Shown piece after piece: positions 50,803-60,083 of a stretch of DNA of 64,000 nucleotides. Every line of letters begins with the position of its first letter. Position 1 is the stretch's first letter. Origin of the DNA: Chitinophagaceae bacterium (GTDB lineage: Bacteria > Bacteroidota > Bacteroidia > Chitinophagales > Chitinophagaceae); assembly GCA_947454155.1 (NCBI GenBank), contig CANGIT010000003.1, positions 124,001 to 188,000 on the forward strand, written 5' to 3'. Made by a program: the position numbers and the translations under genes. Below the pieces are notes generated by a model. That model saw only the letters and a list, made by a program, of their open reading frames with translations, ran no database searches and was not told the origin of the DNA.

Positions 50803-52152
50803 TTAGCCGGCAACCTGAATCGGATCTGCATAATTGGCCAGACCATAATTTTGAGTCAGGCATTTTTCAGGATTCTTCACATGCCATTCAAACTCATCAC
50901 GGAAATGGCGAATAGCTGCAGCTACCGGCCAGGCAGCGGCATCTCCCAAAGGACAAATGGTATTACCTTCAATTCTGCGTTGGATATCCCAAAGCAGATC
51001 AATGTCTTTCATCTCACCTTTTCCTGTTTCAATCTTTTGTAAAATCTTTTCCATCCACCCGGTTCCTTCGCGGCAAGGACTGCATTGTCCGCAACTTTCG
51101 TGGCGATAGAACCGCGCCAGGGTGTAGGTATGTTTTACTATACATTGGTCTTCATCCAACACGATGAATCCTCCCGACCCCATCATGGTACCGGTGGCAA
51201 ATCCGCCATCACTGAGGCTTTCATAGTTCATCAACCTTTTTTCACCTTTTGCTGTGGTGAGGAGCAGATTGGCAGGCACAATAGGTACAGAAGATCCGCC
51301 AGGAATACAGGCTTTCAACCTTTTCCCATTGGGAATGCCGCCGCAATATTCATCACTGAAAATGAACTCCTCCACAGAAATGGTCATATCAATTTCGTAT
51401 ACGCCGGGTTTATTGATGTTGCCACAGGCCGAAATCAACTTGGTACCCGTAGAACGTCCGATACCTATTTTGGCATATTCGTCGCCACCTTCATTGATGA
51501 TAGGTACAACTGCTGCGATGGTTTCAACATTGTTCACCACTGTTGGGCAACCCCATAAACCTTTAACAGCCGGGAATGGCGGTTTGATTCTTGGATTTCC
51601 TCTTTTGCCTTCCAAAGATTCGAGCAAAGCGGTTTCTTCGCCGCAGATGTATGCCCCGGCGCCTCTTTGCACAAATATGTTGCAATCAAATCCACTGCCC
51701 TGAATATTTTTACCCAGCCAGCCGTTTTGATGCGCTTCCTTGATGGCCTCTTCCAAAATATCGGCCACCCAATCATATTCTCCTCTGATATAGATATAAC
51801 TATTGTTGCTACCCAAAGCGAAAGAAGCCACAATCATTCCTTCAATCAACAGATGAGGAATGAACTCCATCAGATAACGATCTTTGAAAGTTCCGGGCTC
51901 ACTCTCATCGGCGTTCACAACAAGGTAACGGGGAACGCCTTCGGGTTTGGCCAAAAAGCTCCATTTCATCCCAGTAGGGAAGCCTGCTCCACCACGACCG
52001 CGAAGACCGCTTTTTTTCACTTCTTCGACTATGTCGGCCGGTTGCATTTTCAATGCTTTCTCAATACTTGCGTATCCGCCTTCGCGCCTGTAAACATCAA
52101 AATGTCGGATGCCTTCAACATGCGCTTTGTTCAATAATAGTTTTTTGCTCAT
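50803..52152 (-). CDS. nuoF: NADH-quinone oxidoreductase subunit F
   Basis: A 449-residue flavoprotein that oxidises NADH in complex I. NADH/FMN-binding motifs are GLRGRGGAGFPTGMKWSF (about residues 47-64) and YICGEETALLESLEGKRGNP (about 170-189). The N3 [4Fe-4S] cluster ligands are in ESCGQCSPCREGTGWM (about 343-358) with a later CPLGDAA cysteine. Start at the ATG 52150-52152. Upstream lies a VOC-family gene instead of nuoE directly. Confidence 0.96.
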   Translation of the reverse strand: MSKKLLLNKAHVEGIRHFDVYRREGGYASIEKALKMQPADIVEEVKKSGLRGRGGAGFPTGMKWSFLAKPEGVPRYLVVNADESEPGTFKDRYLMEFIPHLLIEGMIVASFALGSNNSYIYIRGEYDWVADILEEAIKEAHQNGWLGKNIQGSGFDCNIFVQRGAGAYICGEETALLESLEGKRGNPRIKPPFPAVKGLWGCPTVVNNVETIAAVVPIINEGGDEYAKIGIGRSTGTKLISACGNINKPGVYEIDMTISVEEFIFSDEYCGGIPNGKRLKACIPGGSSVPIVPANLLLTTAKGEKRLMNYESLSDGGFATGTMMGSGGFIVLDEDQCIVKHTYTLARFYRHESCGQCSPCREGTGWMEKILQKIETGKGEMKDIDLLWDIQRRIEGNTICPLGDAAAWPVAAAIRHFRDEFEWHVKNPEKCLTQNYGLANYADPIQVAG

Positions 52153-52169
52153 ATGCGTCACGAATGAAA

Positions 52170-52589
52170 TCAGTCATTCCTGGGTTTATCGTAATTAAAC
52201 ATCCATTGAATTCCGAAGCGGTCTTTCAAAATGCCAAAACGGGCATCCCAGAAAGTATCCTGAAGTGGCATCACGATTGTGGATCCTTCCGACAAGGCTT
52301 CAAAAGTATCATTGATGGTTTTTTCATCAGTAAAATTGATCGACAAGCTGATCATTTCACCTCTTTGAACAAGCTGGTCAGCACTGCGGGTATCAGAGGT
52401 CATGATGGTCAAATTGCCTGCTTTCAGTATGGCATGCATCACACGGTCTTTATCTGCCTCTTCGGCATGTGGATTTACATCACCGAAAGTTTGCAGACTT
52501 AATAACTGACCCCCTAAAGCTTTGGCATAAAACTCAAAGGCCGCTCTGGCTTGTCCGTTAAAAGTGAGATATGGTATGATGGCCTCCAT
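52170..52589 (-). CDS. VOC (PhnB/glyoxalase-like) protein inside the nuo operon
   Basis: A 139-residue vicinal-oxygen-chelate fold protein of the PhnB type: IIPYLTFNGQARAAFEFYAK (about residues 4-23), DRVMHAILKAGNLTIMTSDT (about 48-67), then MPLQDTFWDARFGILKDRFG (about 104-123) and a final WMFNY. Function of most PhnB-like proteins is unknown. It is 6 bp after nuoE and 17 bp before nuoF, in the same direction, so it must be co-transcribed with complex I. Nothing suggests it is a structural subunit; it looks like an insertion by gene acquisition or rearrangement. Confidence 0.9.
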   Translation of the reverse strand: MEAIIPYLTFNGQARAAFEFYAKALGGQLLSLQTFGDVNPHAEEADKDRVMHAILKAGNLTIMTSDTRSADQLVQRGEMISLSINFTDEKTINDTFEALSEGSTIVMPLQDTFWDARFGILKDRFGIQWMFNYDKPRND

Positions 52590-52595
52590 TCTTTC

Positions 52596-53081
52596 TTATT
52601 TGTTTCTGCATTCTTCAATGATCTGATCCACGCTTTCTTTGGTAAGATGTTCTCTGTAATGTTTGCCCAATTGCATCATCGGCGCATAGCCGCAGGCTCC
52701 CAAGCATTCCACGGTTTTCAGTGTGAACATTCCGTCTGCTGTGGTTTCGCCTACTTTGATGTTCAGCTTTTTTTTGATGTAATCGATAATATCGTCACAT
52801 CCTCTCAGCATGCAGGGGCCGGTTTGACAAACTTCAAAAACATGTTTCCCTACAGGCTTCAAATTGAACATGCTGTAAAAGCTGGCCACCTCATAAACTT
52901 CAATGGGTGTGATTTTTAAAAGCGCTGCCACATAGTCCATCACCGGCGTATCCAGCCATCCGTCAAATTCCACTTGCGCAAGATGCAACACAGGAATCAA
53001 TGCGCTTTTTTGTTTACCATCGGGATAACGAGCAATAATCTCGTTCACTCTCGAAATGGTTTTTTCGTTAAACTGAATCAT
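52596..53081 (-). CDS. nuoE: NADH-quinone oxidoreductase subunit E
   Basis: A 161-residue thioredoxin-like subunit carrying cluster N1a. The ligands are in CQTGPCMLRGCDDI (about residues 84-97) and VECLGACGYAPMMQL (about 124-138). Upstream is a 120-bp spacer to nuoD containing AT-rich GGTTTAATAGG-type sequence without a hairpin. Confidence 0.95.
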   Translation of the reverse strand: MIQFNEKTISRVNEIIARYPDGKQKSALIPVLHLAQVEFDGWLDTPVMDYVAALLKITPIEVYEVASFYSMFNLKPVGKHVFEVCQTGPCMLRGCDDIIDYIKKKLNIKVGETTADGMFTLKTVECLGACGYAPMMQLGKHYREHLTKESVDQIIEECRNK

Positions 53082-53201
53082 ATTTATAGTTCAATAAGTT
53101 CTATTGGTTTAATAGGTTTTATGGGTTTGTAATAATTGCAGGTTTATGAGTTTTACTGCAAATCAATCATCACCCATTAATCATCCCCAATCACAAATAT
53201 C

Positions 53202-54431
53202 TTATGCATCCAACTCCCCGGCAATCAAATTCAAACTACTCATCGTAATCACCGCATCACTCAACATGCCACCCTGAATCAACTCGGGATAGGCTTGATA
53301 GTATATGAAACAAGGACGACGGAAATGCAATCGATAAGGCGTTCTTCCGCCATCACTGATCAGGTAATAACCCAATTCGCCGTTGGCACCTTCGATAGAA
53401 TGATAGACCTCTCCTGCAGGCATTTCAGTTTCGCCCATGATGATTTTGAAATGGTAGATGAGTGCTTCCATTTTGGTGTACACATCCTTCTTTTCCGGCA
53501 GGTAGTAGGCCGGTACATCGGCATGATAAACCTCCGCTTCAGCACCTTTGAATTCCTGTACTTTCTGGTAAGCTTGCTTGATGATGCTCAAACTTTGCCA
53601 CATCTCTTCGTTGCGCACCAGAAAACGATCATAGCAATCGCCGGTACTGCCCACTGGTATTGTAAAATCGAAATCTTCGTAACTGCTGTAAGGGCTGTGC
53701 ACTCTCACATCATAGTCTACACCGGCGGCTCTTAAATTAGGGCCGGTAAATCCATAATTCATGGCTCTTTCGGGAGCAATTGGACCGCAGCCAATGGTAC
53801 GCTCCATGAAAATCCTGTTACGTGTAAACAAGTTTTCAAACTCTTTGAGCTGGGCCGGATAGCCCGTTTTCTCATCTAAAAACTTTTCAATTTTTTCGAA
53901 GGCTGTATTTGTGAAATTTCTTTCAAAACCGCCGATGCGTCCAATATTGGTGGTCAATCGTGAGCCGCAAACCTCTTCATAAATCTCATAGATCAACTCG
54001 CGGAATTGCATCACATAGAGGAAGCCAGAGTAAGCCCCACTATCCACCCCCACAATTGAATTGCAAATGAGATGGTCGGCGATGCGTGCCAGCTCCATGA
54101 TGATGACGCGGAGATAATCTACACGTTTTGGTGTTGAAACACCAAGCAACTTTTCGCAAGTAAGATGCCAGCCAATATTGTTGAGGGGAGATGAACAATA
54201 GTTCAATCGGTCTGTAAGTGGTGTAATCTGAAATAAATTTCTTCTTTCAGCAATTTTTTCGAAAGCGCGATGTATATAGCCTACAGTTGAAGTAGCCTTC
54301 ATGATTCTTTCGCCATCCAATTCCAGAATATTCTGAAATACACCATGTGTGGCCGGGTGTGTTGGACCGAGATTAAGAGTGGTTGTCTGCTTTTCAATGC
54401 TGCCTTCAGGCAAAAGAATATGTTCGCTCAT
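53202..54431 (-). CDS. nuoD: NADH-quinone oxidoreductase subunit D
   Basis: A 409-residue 49-kDa-type subunit that lines the quinone site together with NuoB. LGPTHPATHG (about residues 21-30) with the quinone-site histidine, VGYIHRAFEKIAERRN (about 50-65) and the C-terminal MSSLNLIAGELDA are diagnostic. It is separate from nuoC, 84 bp apart. NuoD is of normal length. Confidence 0.96.
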   Translation of the reverse strand: MSEHILLPEGSIEKQTTTLNLGPTHPATHGVFQNILELDGERIMKATSTVGYIHRAFEKIAERRNLFQITPLTDRLNYCSSPLNNIGWHLTCEKLLGVSTPKRVDYLRVIIMELARIADHLICNSIVGVDSGAYSGFLYVMQFRELIYEIYEEVCGSRLTTNIGRIGGFERNFTNTAFEKIEKFLDEKTGYPAQLKEFENLFTRNRIFMERTIGCGPIAPERAMNYGFTGPNLRAAGVDYDVRVHSPYSSYEDFDFTIPVGSTGDCYDRFLVRNEEMWQSLSIIKQAYQKVQEFKGAEAEVYHADVPAYYLPEKKDVYTKMEALIYHFKIIMGETEMPAGEVYHSIEGANGELGYYLISDGGRTPYRLHFRRPCFIYYQAYPELIQGGMLSDAVITMSSLNLIAGELDA

Positions 54432-54515
54432 AATTTCAATTTGGTGGTTTGCATATTTGATGATTTGAAAATGAACAATGAAAACATCTTCAAATGGTCA
54501 AATTTTCTCATCATC

Positions 54516-55019
54516 CTATCCTCTTCCAAACATTTCGTCATCTTTATCGATTCTGGTTTGGTCTTCCAATGGATATTCCTTTCTCAATGGGAAATAATCC
54601 ATTTCATCCACATTCAAAATTCTTATCAGATTGGGATGACCAACGAAGTTCACGCCAAAAAAATCATAGGTTTCTCTTTCCATGAAATTGGCAGACTGAT
54701 ACAATGCTGTTGCACTAAAAACATCTGGCTGGTTAATGTCAGTAAATACTTTAAAACGGATACGAACATTGTCGGTCCAGTTGTGCAAATGATAAACTAC
54801 AGCCAGCTCTGCCCCTTTTTGATCGGGATAGTGCACGGCCTGCAAATCGGTAAGAAATGTGAATTTCATTTCTTCATCATCATGCAAAAACTGCAAAACT
54901 TTGAGGTTAATTTCTTTGGCTGCGGTGAAAGTAAGCATGCCATAGGGCTCCATCCATCCGGTTAGCTGTTCACCGAATTTTTCAGTCAGTCGTTGTTGTA
55001 TGATTTCGTTTGTCAACAT
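54516..55019 (-). CDS. nuoC: NADH-quinone oxidoreductase subunit C
   Basis: A 167-residue 30-kDa-type subunit. The signature ERETYDFFGVNFVGHPNLIRI (here within about residues 120-140) and PLRKEYPLEDQ near the end are conserved. Starts at ATG 55017-55019; the longer frame begins with a TTG 8 codons upstream and is less likely. 115 bp lie between it and nuoB. Confidence 0.94.
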   Translation of the reverse strand: MLTNEIIQQRLTEKFGEQLTGWMEPYGMLTFTAAKEINLKVLQFLHDDEEMKFTFLTDLQAVHYPDQKGAELAVVYHLHNWTDNVRIRFKVFTDINQPDVFSATALYQSANFMERETYDFFGVNFVGHPNLIRILNVDEMDYFPLRKEYPLEDQTRIDKDDEMFGRG

Positions 55020-55134
55020 AATTTCAAGTTGTAGAAATTTCAATTGTTCAAGGGGTTTAAAAATGTCGTTTAACTAACCTATTGAACCTTGGGAATCCCT
55101 GCCTGCAAGCAAGCATAAAACCTATGAAACAATT

Positions 55135-55698
55135 TTATTGTATTCCATAACTGCCCATCAATTCTTTATACTGGTCGCTGTGTCTTCTTCTCAAACCTTC
55201 TGCATGCACCAGTTCCTGAATTTTCATAAACCCATCCAAAATCGCTTCTGGCCGGGGTGGGCACCCGGGAACGTAAACATCCACAGGAATAATTTGGTCG
55301 ATACCCTGAAGAACGGAGTAGGTATCGAAAATACCTCCGCTGCTGGCGCAAGCACCTACTGCCATTACCCAACGCGGCTCTGCCATTTGGATGTATACCT
55401 GCTTTAAAACCGGACCCATTTTTTTAGCGATAGTCCCCATCACCATCAGCAAATCGCACTGACGCGGTGAAAAGCCAACCCTTTCAGAACCAAAACGAGC
55501 CAAATCATAGTGGCTGGCCATTGTAGCCATAAATTCAATACCGCAACAGCTGGTGGCAAATGGCAAAGGCCAAATAGAATTTTTGCGAGCCAGGCCAACT
55601 ACCTTATCAAAACTGGTAGCCATAAAGCCTTCACCCATATATCCTTCGGGAATACCCTGAAATTTTACCGTGTTGTTAAATTGTACGGGACGAGACAT
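55135..55698 (-). CDS. nuoB: NADH-quinone oxidoreductase subunit B
   Basis: A 187-residue PSST-type subunit carrying cluster N2, the last centre before quinone. Ligands are in ATSCCGIEFMAT (two adjacent cysteines near residues 48-49), VGACASSGG and YVPGCPPRPEA. SVLQGIDQIIPVDVYVPGCP is the typical closing segment. Confidence 0.96.
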   Translation of the reverse strand: MSRPVQFNNTVKFQGIPEGYMGEGFMATSFDKVVGLARKNSIWPLPFATSCCGIEFMATMASHYDLARFGSERVGFSPRQCDLLMVMGTIAKKMGPVLKQVYIQMAEPRWVMAVGACASSGGIFDTYSVLQGIDQIIPVDVYVPGCPPRPEAILDGFMKIQELVHAEGLRRRHSDQYKELMGSYGIQ

Positions 55699-55768
55699 TA
55701 TGTAAGTTTAAATGTTTAAGAGTTAAAAAGTTTAATATTTGATGGCTAAGCCATTGTCTGTATTTCAA

Positions 55769-56161
55769 TCAATCTTCCCACTTCAACGCACCTTTTTTGA
55801 AGATGTAGATGAAGCCAGCCAAAAAAGAAACGACGAACAAAACCACAGCGAAAAATCCTTCCCAGCCCAGCGCTTTGAAGTTGACAGCATAGGGATAGAA
55901 AAATATTACTTCCACATCAAAAAGTACAAATAAAATAGCCACCAGAAAATACTTGATGGCCATAGGCTGACGGGCATTGCCCTTGATTTCAATTCCACTT
56001 TCGAAGTTTTGAAGTTTATCGGCAGTCTTCCTTTTAGGCCCCAAAAGATTGGACCCCCAAATCATAACAGTGACCAGCCCAATAGCAAATAAAAGCTGTA
56101 TGGCAATCGGGATGTAATTGGCTGAGTTGCTGACTGTAGCCTGTAGAAAATATGTAGGCAT
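55769..56161 (-). CDS. nuoA: NADH-quinone oxidoreductase subunit A
   Basis: A 130-residue membrane subunit with three helices. The conserved loop FESGIEIKGNARQPMAIKYF (about residues 49-68) and FVLFDVEVIFFYPYAV (about 75-90) identify it. First gene of the 14-subunit operon nuoABCD-E-(VOC)-FGHIJKLMN, with a well-formed promoter about 19 nt upstream. Confidence 0.95.
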   Translation of the reverse strand: MPTYFLQATVSNSANYIPIAIQLLFAIGLVTVMIWGSNLLGPKRKTADKLQNFESGIEIKGNARQPMAIKYFLVAILFVLFDVEVIFFYPYAVNFKALGWEGFFAVVLFVVSFLAGFIYIFKKGALKWED

Positions 56162-56184
56162 ATTAATCGCTTGAAAATGATGGG

Positions 56185-56214
56185 CAAAAATAAGCCATGC
56201 TTATTAATATACAA
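56185..56214 (-). promoter_or_regulatory. nuo operon promoter
   Basis: On the minus strand TTG (56214-56212) is followed after 19 nt by TATTTTTG (56192-56185), an exact TAnnTTTG. Both element and spacing agree with the Bacteroidota housekeeping sigma consensus (TTTG-N19-21-TAnnTTTG). The start would be near 56180, leaving a leader of about 19 nt to nuoA. Confidence 0.7.
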
Positions 56215-56239
56215 TGCCCATCCAAAATAAAAATCAAAT

Positions 56240-56265
56240 AAAAAACCCGTTGGTTAAAACGGGTT
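56240..56265 (-). terminator. Terminator after the TPR gene, before nuoA
   Basis: On the minus strand AACCCGTT/AACGGGTT (8-bp stem, 6-nt loop, 56265-56244) is followed by a T tract (56245-56240). It ends the tonB/PstS/TPR operon and insulates the nuo promoter. Confidence 0.85.
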
Positions 56266-56299
56266 GATAATATTCTGTCATCCATGATTAATTTTCCAA

Positions 56300-57979
56300 T
56301 CAGGGCTTGACTGCAGCTTCTTTGGGCTTATTGGCTGGCTGAGGTTTTGCCGGTGCTTTAACTAAAGCTGCTTTATTGGCCAAAGTTTCTGCATCGTTAG
56401 GGTCTAGTGACAGTATTTTTTCGATATACATTAAGGCAGTGGGCTTGTCTTTTTTGATATTGGCATTGTAAGCCACAAAATATTTGTAACTGGTGATGAG
56501 TTGTGATTTGTATTTCAAGGAGTCTGCAGCACCAATTTGAATCGTTTTTTCAAATGCGGCTAAAGGCAAACCCAGCTCCAGTGTGGTATCTATGGCCCAG
56601 CTGGCTTTCCCAATCATAAAATAACCCAGGATGTCATCAGGGAATTTTTGTGTATACCGGTTAAACAAAGCGATGGCAGAATCATAATTAGATCCTCTGT
56701 AATAATTGTACCCCGCATTGTATATATCTGTTTTGGAAGGGTTCTTTTTTACACCAATTATTTTTCTGTGCCATTGCGCTGCATTCAAGTATTCTTTTTT
56801 GCCTTCATAAGTTCCAGCTATGGCTTTAAGATATTGAACTTTGTTAATTTCGATAGAATCCATCGCTACGGCTTTGTCTACGAGCATACCCGCTTGGGCT
56901 TCATTTCCTGGAATCTTAAAGAGATTTTTTGCGTATTCTAGGTAATCTCCAGAGGTGAGTTTTTCGGGTTGTTGGCGTTTGATGTACTCTGCAAAGTTTT
57001 CCACCGCCTTCACTGAATCTTTAAGCCTGTTGTAAGCATTGGCTTTCAATCCGAACAAGTTGGGGTAAGGATTACTACCTTCCGCTTTGATACATTCATC
57101 GGACTGCATGATAGCTTCCATAAAAAATCCCTGTGCGTATTTGAGTGCAGCTGCATAGTAGCAAGATTTATAATCCTTGTCGGAGTTGGCCTGCCACTTC
57201 TCGAAATATTCCGCAGCTTTTGCCACATCTGTTTCGTAATAATAGTTGAACAGATTGCCATATACCGGAGCAAAACTGGGATCTGAGGCCATCGCTTTAT
57301 TGTAATATTCCATGAAGATGGACTCTTGTCCTCTCCCTTGCGTTTGGTACAATTTCCCAATACGATAATTGGCACGCGCATAATTGGGATCAATCACCAA
57401 TGCACGGTTATAGGCATTCAAAGCCTCTCCGCCATTGTCATTTTTTCTCCACGCATCTCCTAAATTGACAAGTACATCGGGATCATTGAATTTTTTCAGT
57501 TGAGTGGCCTGATTCAGTTTATCTATAGCATAAACCGCATCCCCATTTTTACTATCGGGGTTTCCATTGGCAAAACCGATGGCATTCAATACGGCAATGT
57601 TTTTACCCTGGCTAAGTGATACCGCGGCTTCAAAATGATTACGCGCATCTTGCACTTTCCCTTCCAATAATTCAATATGACCGATACCCGCCATCAATAA
57701 CTGACTGTTGGAAACGGGGAGTTTGGATTGATATAAGGCTTTTGCATCTGCCCAATCCTTGGGTGTACTTTCTTCTGAGCGAATCATCGACTGCCCCAAC
57801 CAATAAACCGCTTCCTCATTGCCGGGTTCGGAGGCCACTAATTTCTGAAAATAATCTTTGGCTGAATTGAAACGTTCATTGATGATCAATTTCTTTCCCT
57901 GATCAATGGGATTTTGAGCGTATGACGAACCGAAAATCAGCGTCAGCACTGCCATCCATCCAAATGTAAACTTGTTCAT
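56300..57979 (-). CDS. Exported TPR-repeat protein
   Basis: A 559-residue protein with signal peptide MNKFTFGWMAVLTLIFGSSYA and about ten tetratricopeptide repeats (for example GGEALNAYNRALVIDPNYAR at about 175-194, and LNAAQWHRKIIG). An alanine/proline/lysine-rich tail (KAPAKPQPANKPKEAAVKP) closes it. Such TPR proteins regularly follow TonB, ExbD and PstS-like genes in this group. It is the last gene of the operon and is probably a periplasmic scaffold. Confidence 0.85.
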   Translation of the reverse strand: MNKFTFGWMAVLTLIFGSSYAQNPIDQGKKLIINERFNSAKDYFQKLVASEPGNEEAVYWLGQSMIRSEESTPKDWADAKALYQSKLPVSNSQLLMAGIGHIELLEGKVQDARNHFEAAVSLSQGKNIAVLNAIGFANGNPDSKNGDAVYAIDKLNQATQLKKFNDPDVLVNLGDAWRKNDNGGEALNAYNRALVIDPNYARANYRIGKLYQTQGRGQESIFMEYYNKAMASDPSFAPVYGNLFNYYYETDVAKAAEYFEKWQANSDKDYKSCYYAAALKYAQGFFMEAIMQSDECIKAEGSNPYPNLFGLKANAYNRLKDSVKAVENFAEYIKRQQPEKLTSGDYLEYAKNLFKIPGNEAQAGMLVDKAVAMDSIEINKVQYLKAIAGTYEGKKEYLNAAQWHRKIIGVKKNPSKTDIYNAGYNYYRGSNYDSAIALFNRYTQKFPDDILGYFMIGKASWAIDTTLELGLPLAAFEKTIQIGAADSLKYKSQLITSYKYFVAYNANIKKDKPTALMYIEKILSLDPNDAETLANKAALVKAPAKPQPANKPKEAAVKP

Positions 57980-58038
57980 GTTTTTTTATTTTATGACTTT
58001 ACCTTGATAAAAATAGACAACTATAATTAAATGATTAC

Positions 58039-58959
58039 TTAATTTTTAGGTAGCCGCTCATTAATCTGCACGGCCCTGACATCCAAATCCATCACCGGGC
58101 CTAAATAAGCCCTTCTGAAAATCAATTGCCCTCTTTCATATTTTAGAAATGAAGAAAAACCTGTTCCTAATCCGGCGTAATTTTCTTTGAGGATATAATA
58201 GAGATGTCTTGTAAGAGGATATCTTCTGGTTAGCAAGCTTTGCTGTAAAGGTTTCACATAAGGCTGATCCTGGCATTGATCGCATCTGACGTATGCGATT
58301 TTTACTTTTTCCAGTGCTTTTACCTGAGCACTGTCTTCAGGATTCCCAATCCAACTGATCCCTATGAATCCTACCGCATCATCATGATTGGCAACATATT
58401 CAATTACTTCCCGACTGCCTCTTGCCGCTTTAACCGCATTGTAGTTGAATGGTGTTCCTTTCAGAATGGAATCTTTGATATACCTGACAGTACTAGTGGC
58501 ATTCAGCCCATCAAATACCGCTACTTTTTCTTTGTTGCTGCCTTGCAGCAATTGCTGAAGAGACGCCAAAGTGAAAAGTGTATCGGGTTGATTTTTATTG
58601 ACAATCACCGCTACCGCATCCGAAGCTACCGGCTGACAAGCTGGATTGTAATGCAACGAATCCATCATGAAATTTTCTTCTTTTGCATTCAACCCCCTGC
58701 CAACAATTATCATTCTATTTGTACTGTCTTTAAAAAAATCCCTGAAGCAATCAGCTTCCGGCTTGTATTCTGCAATGATATGTGCTTCGGGATAAGAAAG
58801 CTCGTATAAATGAATCTGCGCCTCCATAACAGGCCTGAATGACTCGTCCACACTGATTTTGATGGTTCCGGCATCCGGAGTATCATTTATTGTTACCTTA
58901 TGCTGCGTTTGACAAGAAAACAAAAACAACGCTATTGATATTGTTACGCCAATCCTCAT
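58039..58959 (-). CDS. PstS-like substrate-binding lipoprotein
   Basis: A 306-residue periplasmic-binding-protein fold related to PstS. The signal sequence MRIGVTISIALFLFSC ends in a lipobox (Cys16). GTIKISVDESFRPVMEAQIH (about residues 33-52) opens the fold; DAVAVIVNKNQPD (about 121-133) and YVKPLQQSLLTRRYPLTRHL (about 245-264) match PstS, including the conserved YPLTRxLY. The usual phosphate permease genes are absent; genomic linkage with TonB and TPR genes suggests a role in TonB-dependent uptake or its sensing. Start ATG 58957-58959 overlaps the upstream stop by 4 bp. Confidence 0.85.
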   Translation of the reverse strand: MRIGVTISIALFLFSCQTQHKVTINDTPDAGTIKISVDESFRPVMEAQIHLYELSYPEAHIIAEYKPEADCFRDFFKDSTNRMIIVGRGLNAKEENFMMDSLHYNPACQPVASDAVAVIVNKNQPDTLFTLASLQQLLQGSNKEKVAVFDGLNATSTVRYIKDSILKGTPFNYNAVKAARGSREVIEYVANHDDAVGFIGISWIGNPEDSAQVKALEKVKIAYVRCDQCQDQPYVKPLQQSLLTRRYPLTRHLYYILKENYAGLGTGFSSFLKYERGQLIFRRAYLGPVMDLDVRAVQINERLPKN

Positions 58960-59219
58960 CTTTCTTTCCAATAATTTTTCTTAATCCCTCTAAACCATCT
59001 GAAAGCGCCATAAACAATGCAGATACTGCCAAACCATTTCATCGCAGGGTCGTCGTATTTGGCAGCCAGTTCATCGCTGAAATGTCTTACAAAAATGAGA
59101 AAAATACCCATGGCCATCCATAACGTACCCATACCGAAATCCATGATACTTCTCATTCTCATTAGCCCTTTCTCTCTGGCGGAGAATTCTTCTTGGCGAT
59201 TATCCTCAGTAGTAGACAT
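58956..59219 (-). CDS. Hypothetical small membrane protein
   Basis: An 87-residue protein with a charged N-terminus (EDNRQEEFSAREKGLMRMRS) and two membrane helices (about residues 26-45 and 58-76) ending IKKNYWKER. I do not recognise a named family, but small two-helix proteins are found between tonB and pstS-like genes in related genomes. It overlaps the PstS-like gene by 4 bp, so they are coupled. The ATG at 59217-59219 is used instead of a TTG two codons earlier. Confidence 0.75.
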   Translation of the reverse strand: MSTTEDNRQEEFSAREKGLMRMRSIMDFGMGTLWMAMGIFLIFVRHFSDELAAKYDDPAMKWFGSICIVYGAFRWFRGIKKNYWKER

Positions 59220-59264
59220 TTGCAAATACTATTTTCGGGTCGCAATTTAAACAGATTTATCGGC

Positions 59265-60083
59265 CTATTGCGAATCTGCCATAAATTTTACAGGAATAGT
59301 GTAATAAACCGAAACATTTTCACCTTTGGTTTTGCCTGGCACCCAATCAGGCATTTTTTTCAATACCCTGATCACTTCATTATTAAACACTTCTCCTCCA
59401 TCTTGCACCACATGAAATCCTTTTAAATGACCATCATAACCTACAATAAATTGAACTTTCACTTCTATCATCTCACCCTGCTCCAATTCTGAAGGCGTTG
59501 TCAAATTTCTTTCCAAAAACCTTCTTAAAGCATCAGCTCCGCCAGGAAAGACAGGCATAACGTCTGCTATCATCTCCACATTGTTATTGCCTGTTTTGAT
59601 CACATTCTCACCACCTCCGGGCCTTCCTACTGTAATATCCAAGGGTTGTTTCACCAGGGGCACCGCACCTGCAGGCCCCTCCCCCGTATGAGATGCAATC
59701 ATGGCACTGTCAAGATTTTTTACCATATGTGTGGCGCTGTCTCTGTTGTTGACAATGGCCACATGAGTGACAAATGTTTGAGCAGAAACTTTTTTGGAGG
59801 AGGCCGCAACTGACTTGGGCTGTTCAGTTTTTTTGGGAGGGGTGGCAGGTTGTGCCATTTTATATAGAACTGTTTCTATGTTAAGGGCAGGACGGATATT
59901 GGAGTTCAGGGTATTTCTTGACACTAAAAATGCGACGAGGCCTACCATCGCCATCATGATCATCAGCGATTTGATTAGCCTGTTGTCGTATTCTTTTCTT
60001 AAAATGTAAGCGCCATAAGATTTGTTTCTGTTTTCAAAGATGATGTCGAGTACGTCTGACTGCAGAATTTGATTGGATTCCAT
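59265..60083 (-). CDS. TonB family energy transducer (second copy)
   Basis: A 272-residue paralogue of the protein at 37715-38539. It shares the cytoplasmic start QSDVLDIIFENRNKSYGAYI and a membrane helix (about residues 37-55). Its linker is shorter, with no long proline run (PATPPKKTEQPK). The C-terminal TonB domain (about 175-270) has VQFIVGYDGHLKGFHVVQDG and closes VSVYYTIPVKFM. It heads a tonB/small-membrane-protein/PstS-like/TPR operon without its own exbB or exbD, so it may borrow those encoded at 38.6-40.7 kb. Confidence 0.9.
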   Translation of the reverse strand: MESNQILQSDVLDIIFENRNKSYGAYILRKEYDNRLIKSLMIMMAMVGLVAFLVSRNTLNSNIRPALNIETVLYKMAQPATPPKKTEQPKSVAASSKKVSAQTFVTHVAIVNNRDSATHMVKNLDSAMIASHTGEGPAGAVPLVKQPLDITVGRPGGGENVIKTGNNNVEMIADVMPVFPGGADALRRFLERNLTTPSELEQGEMIEVKVQFIVGYDGHLKGFHVVQDGGEVFNNEVIRVLKKMPDWVPGKTKGENVSVYYTIPVKFMADSQ

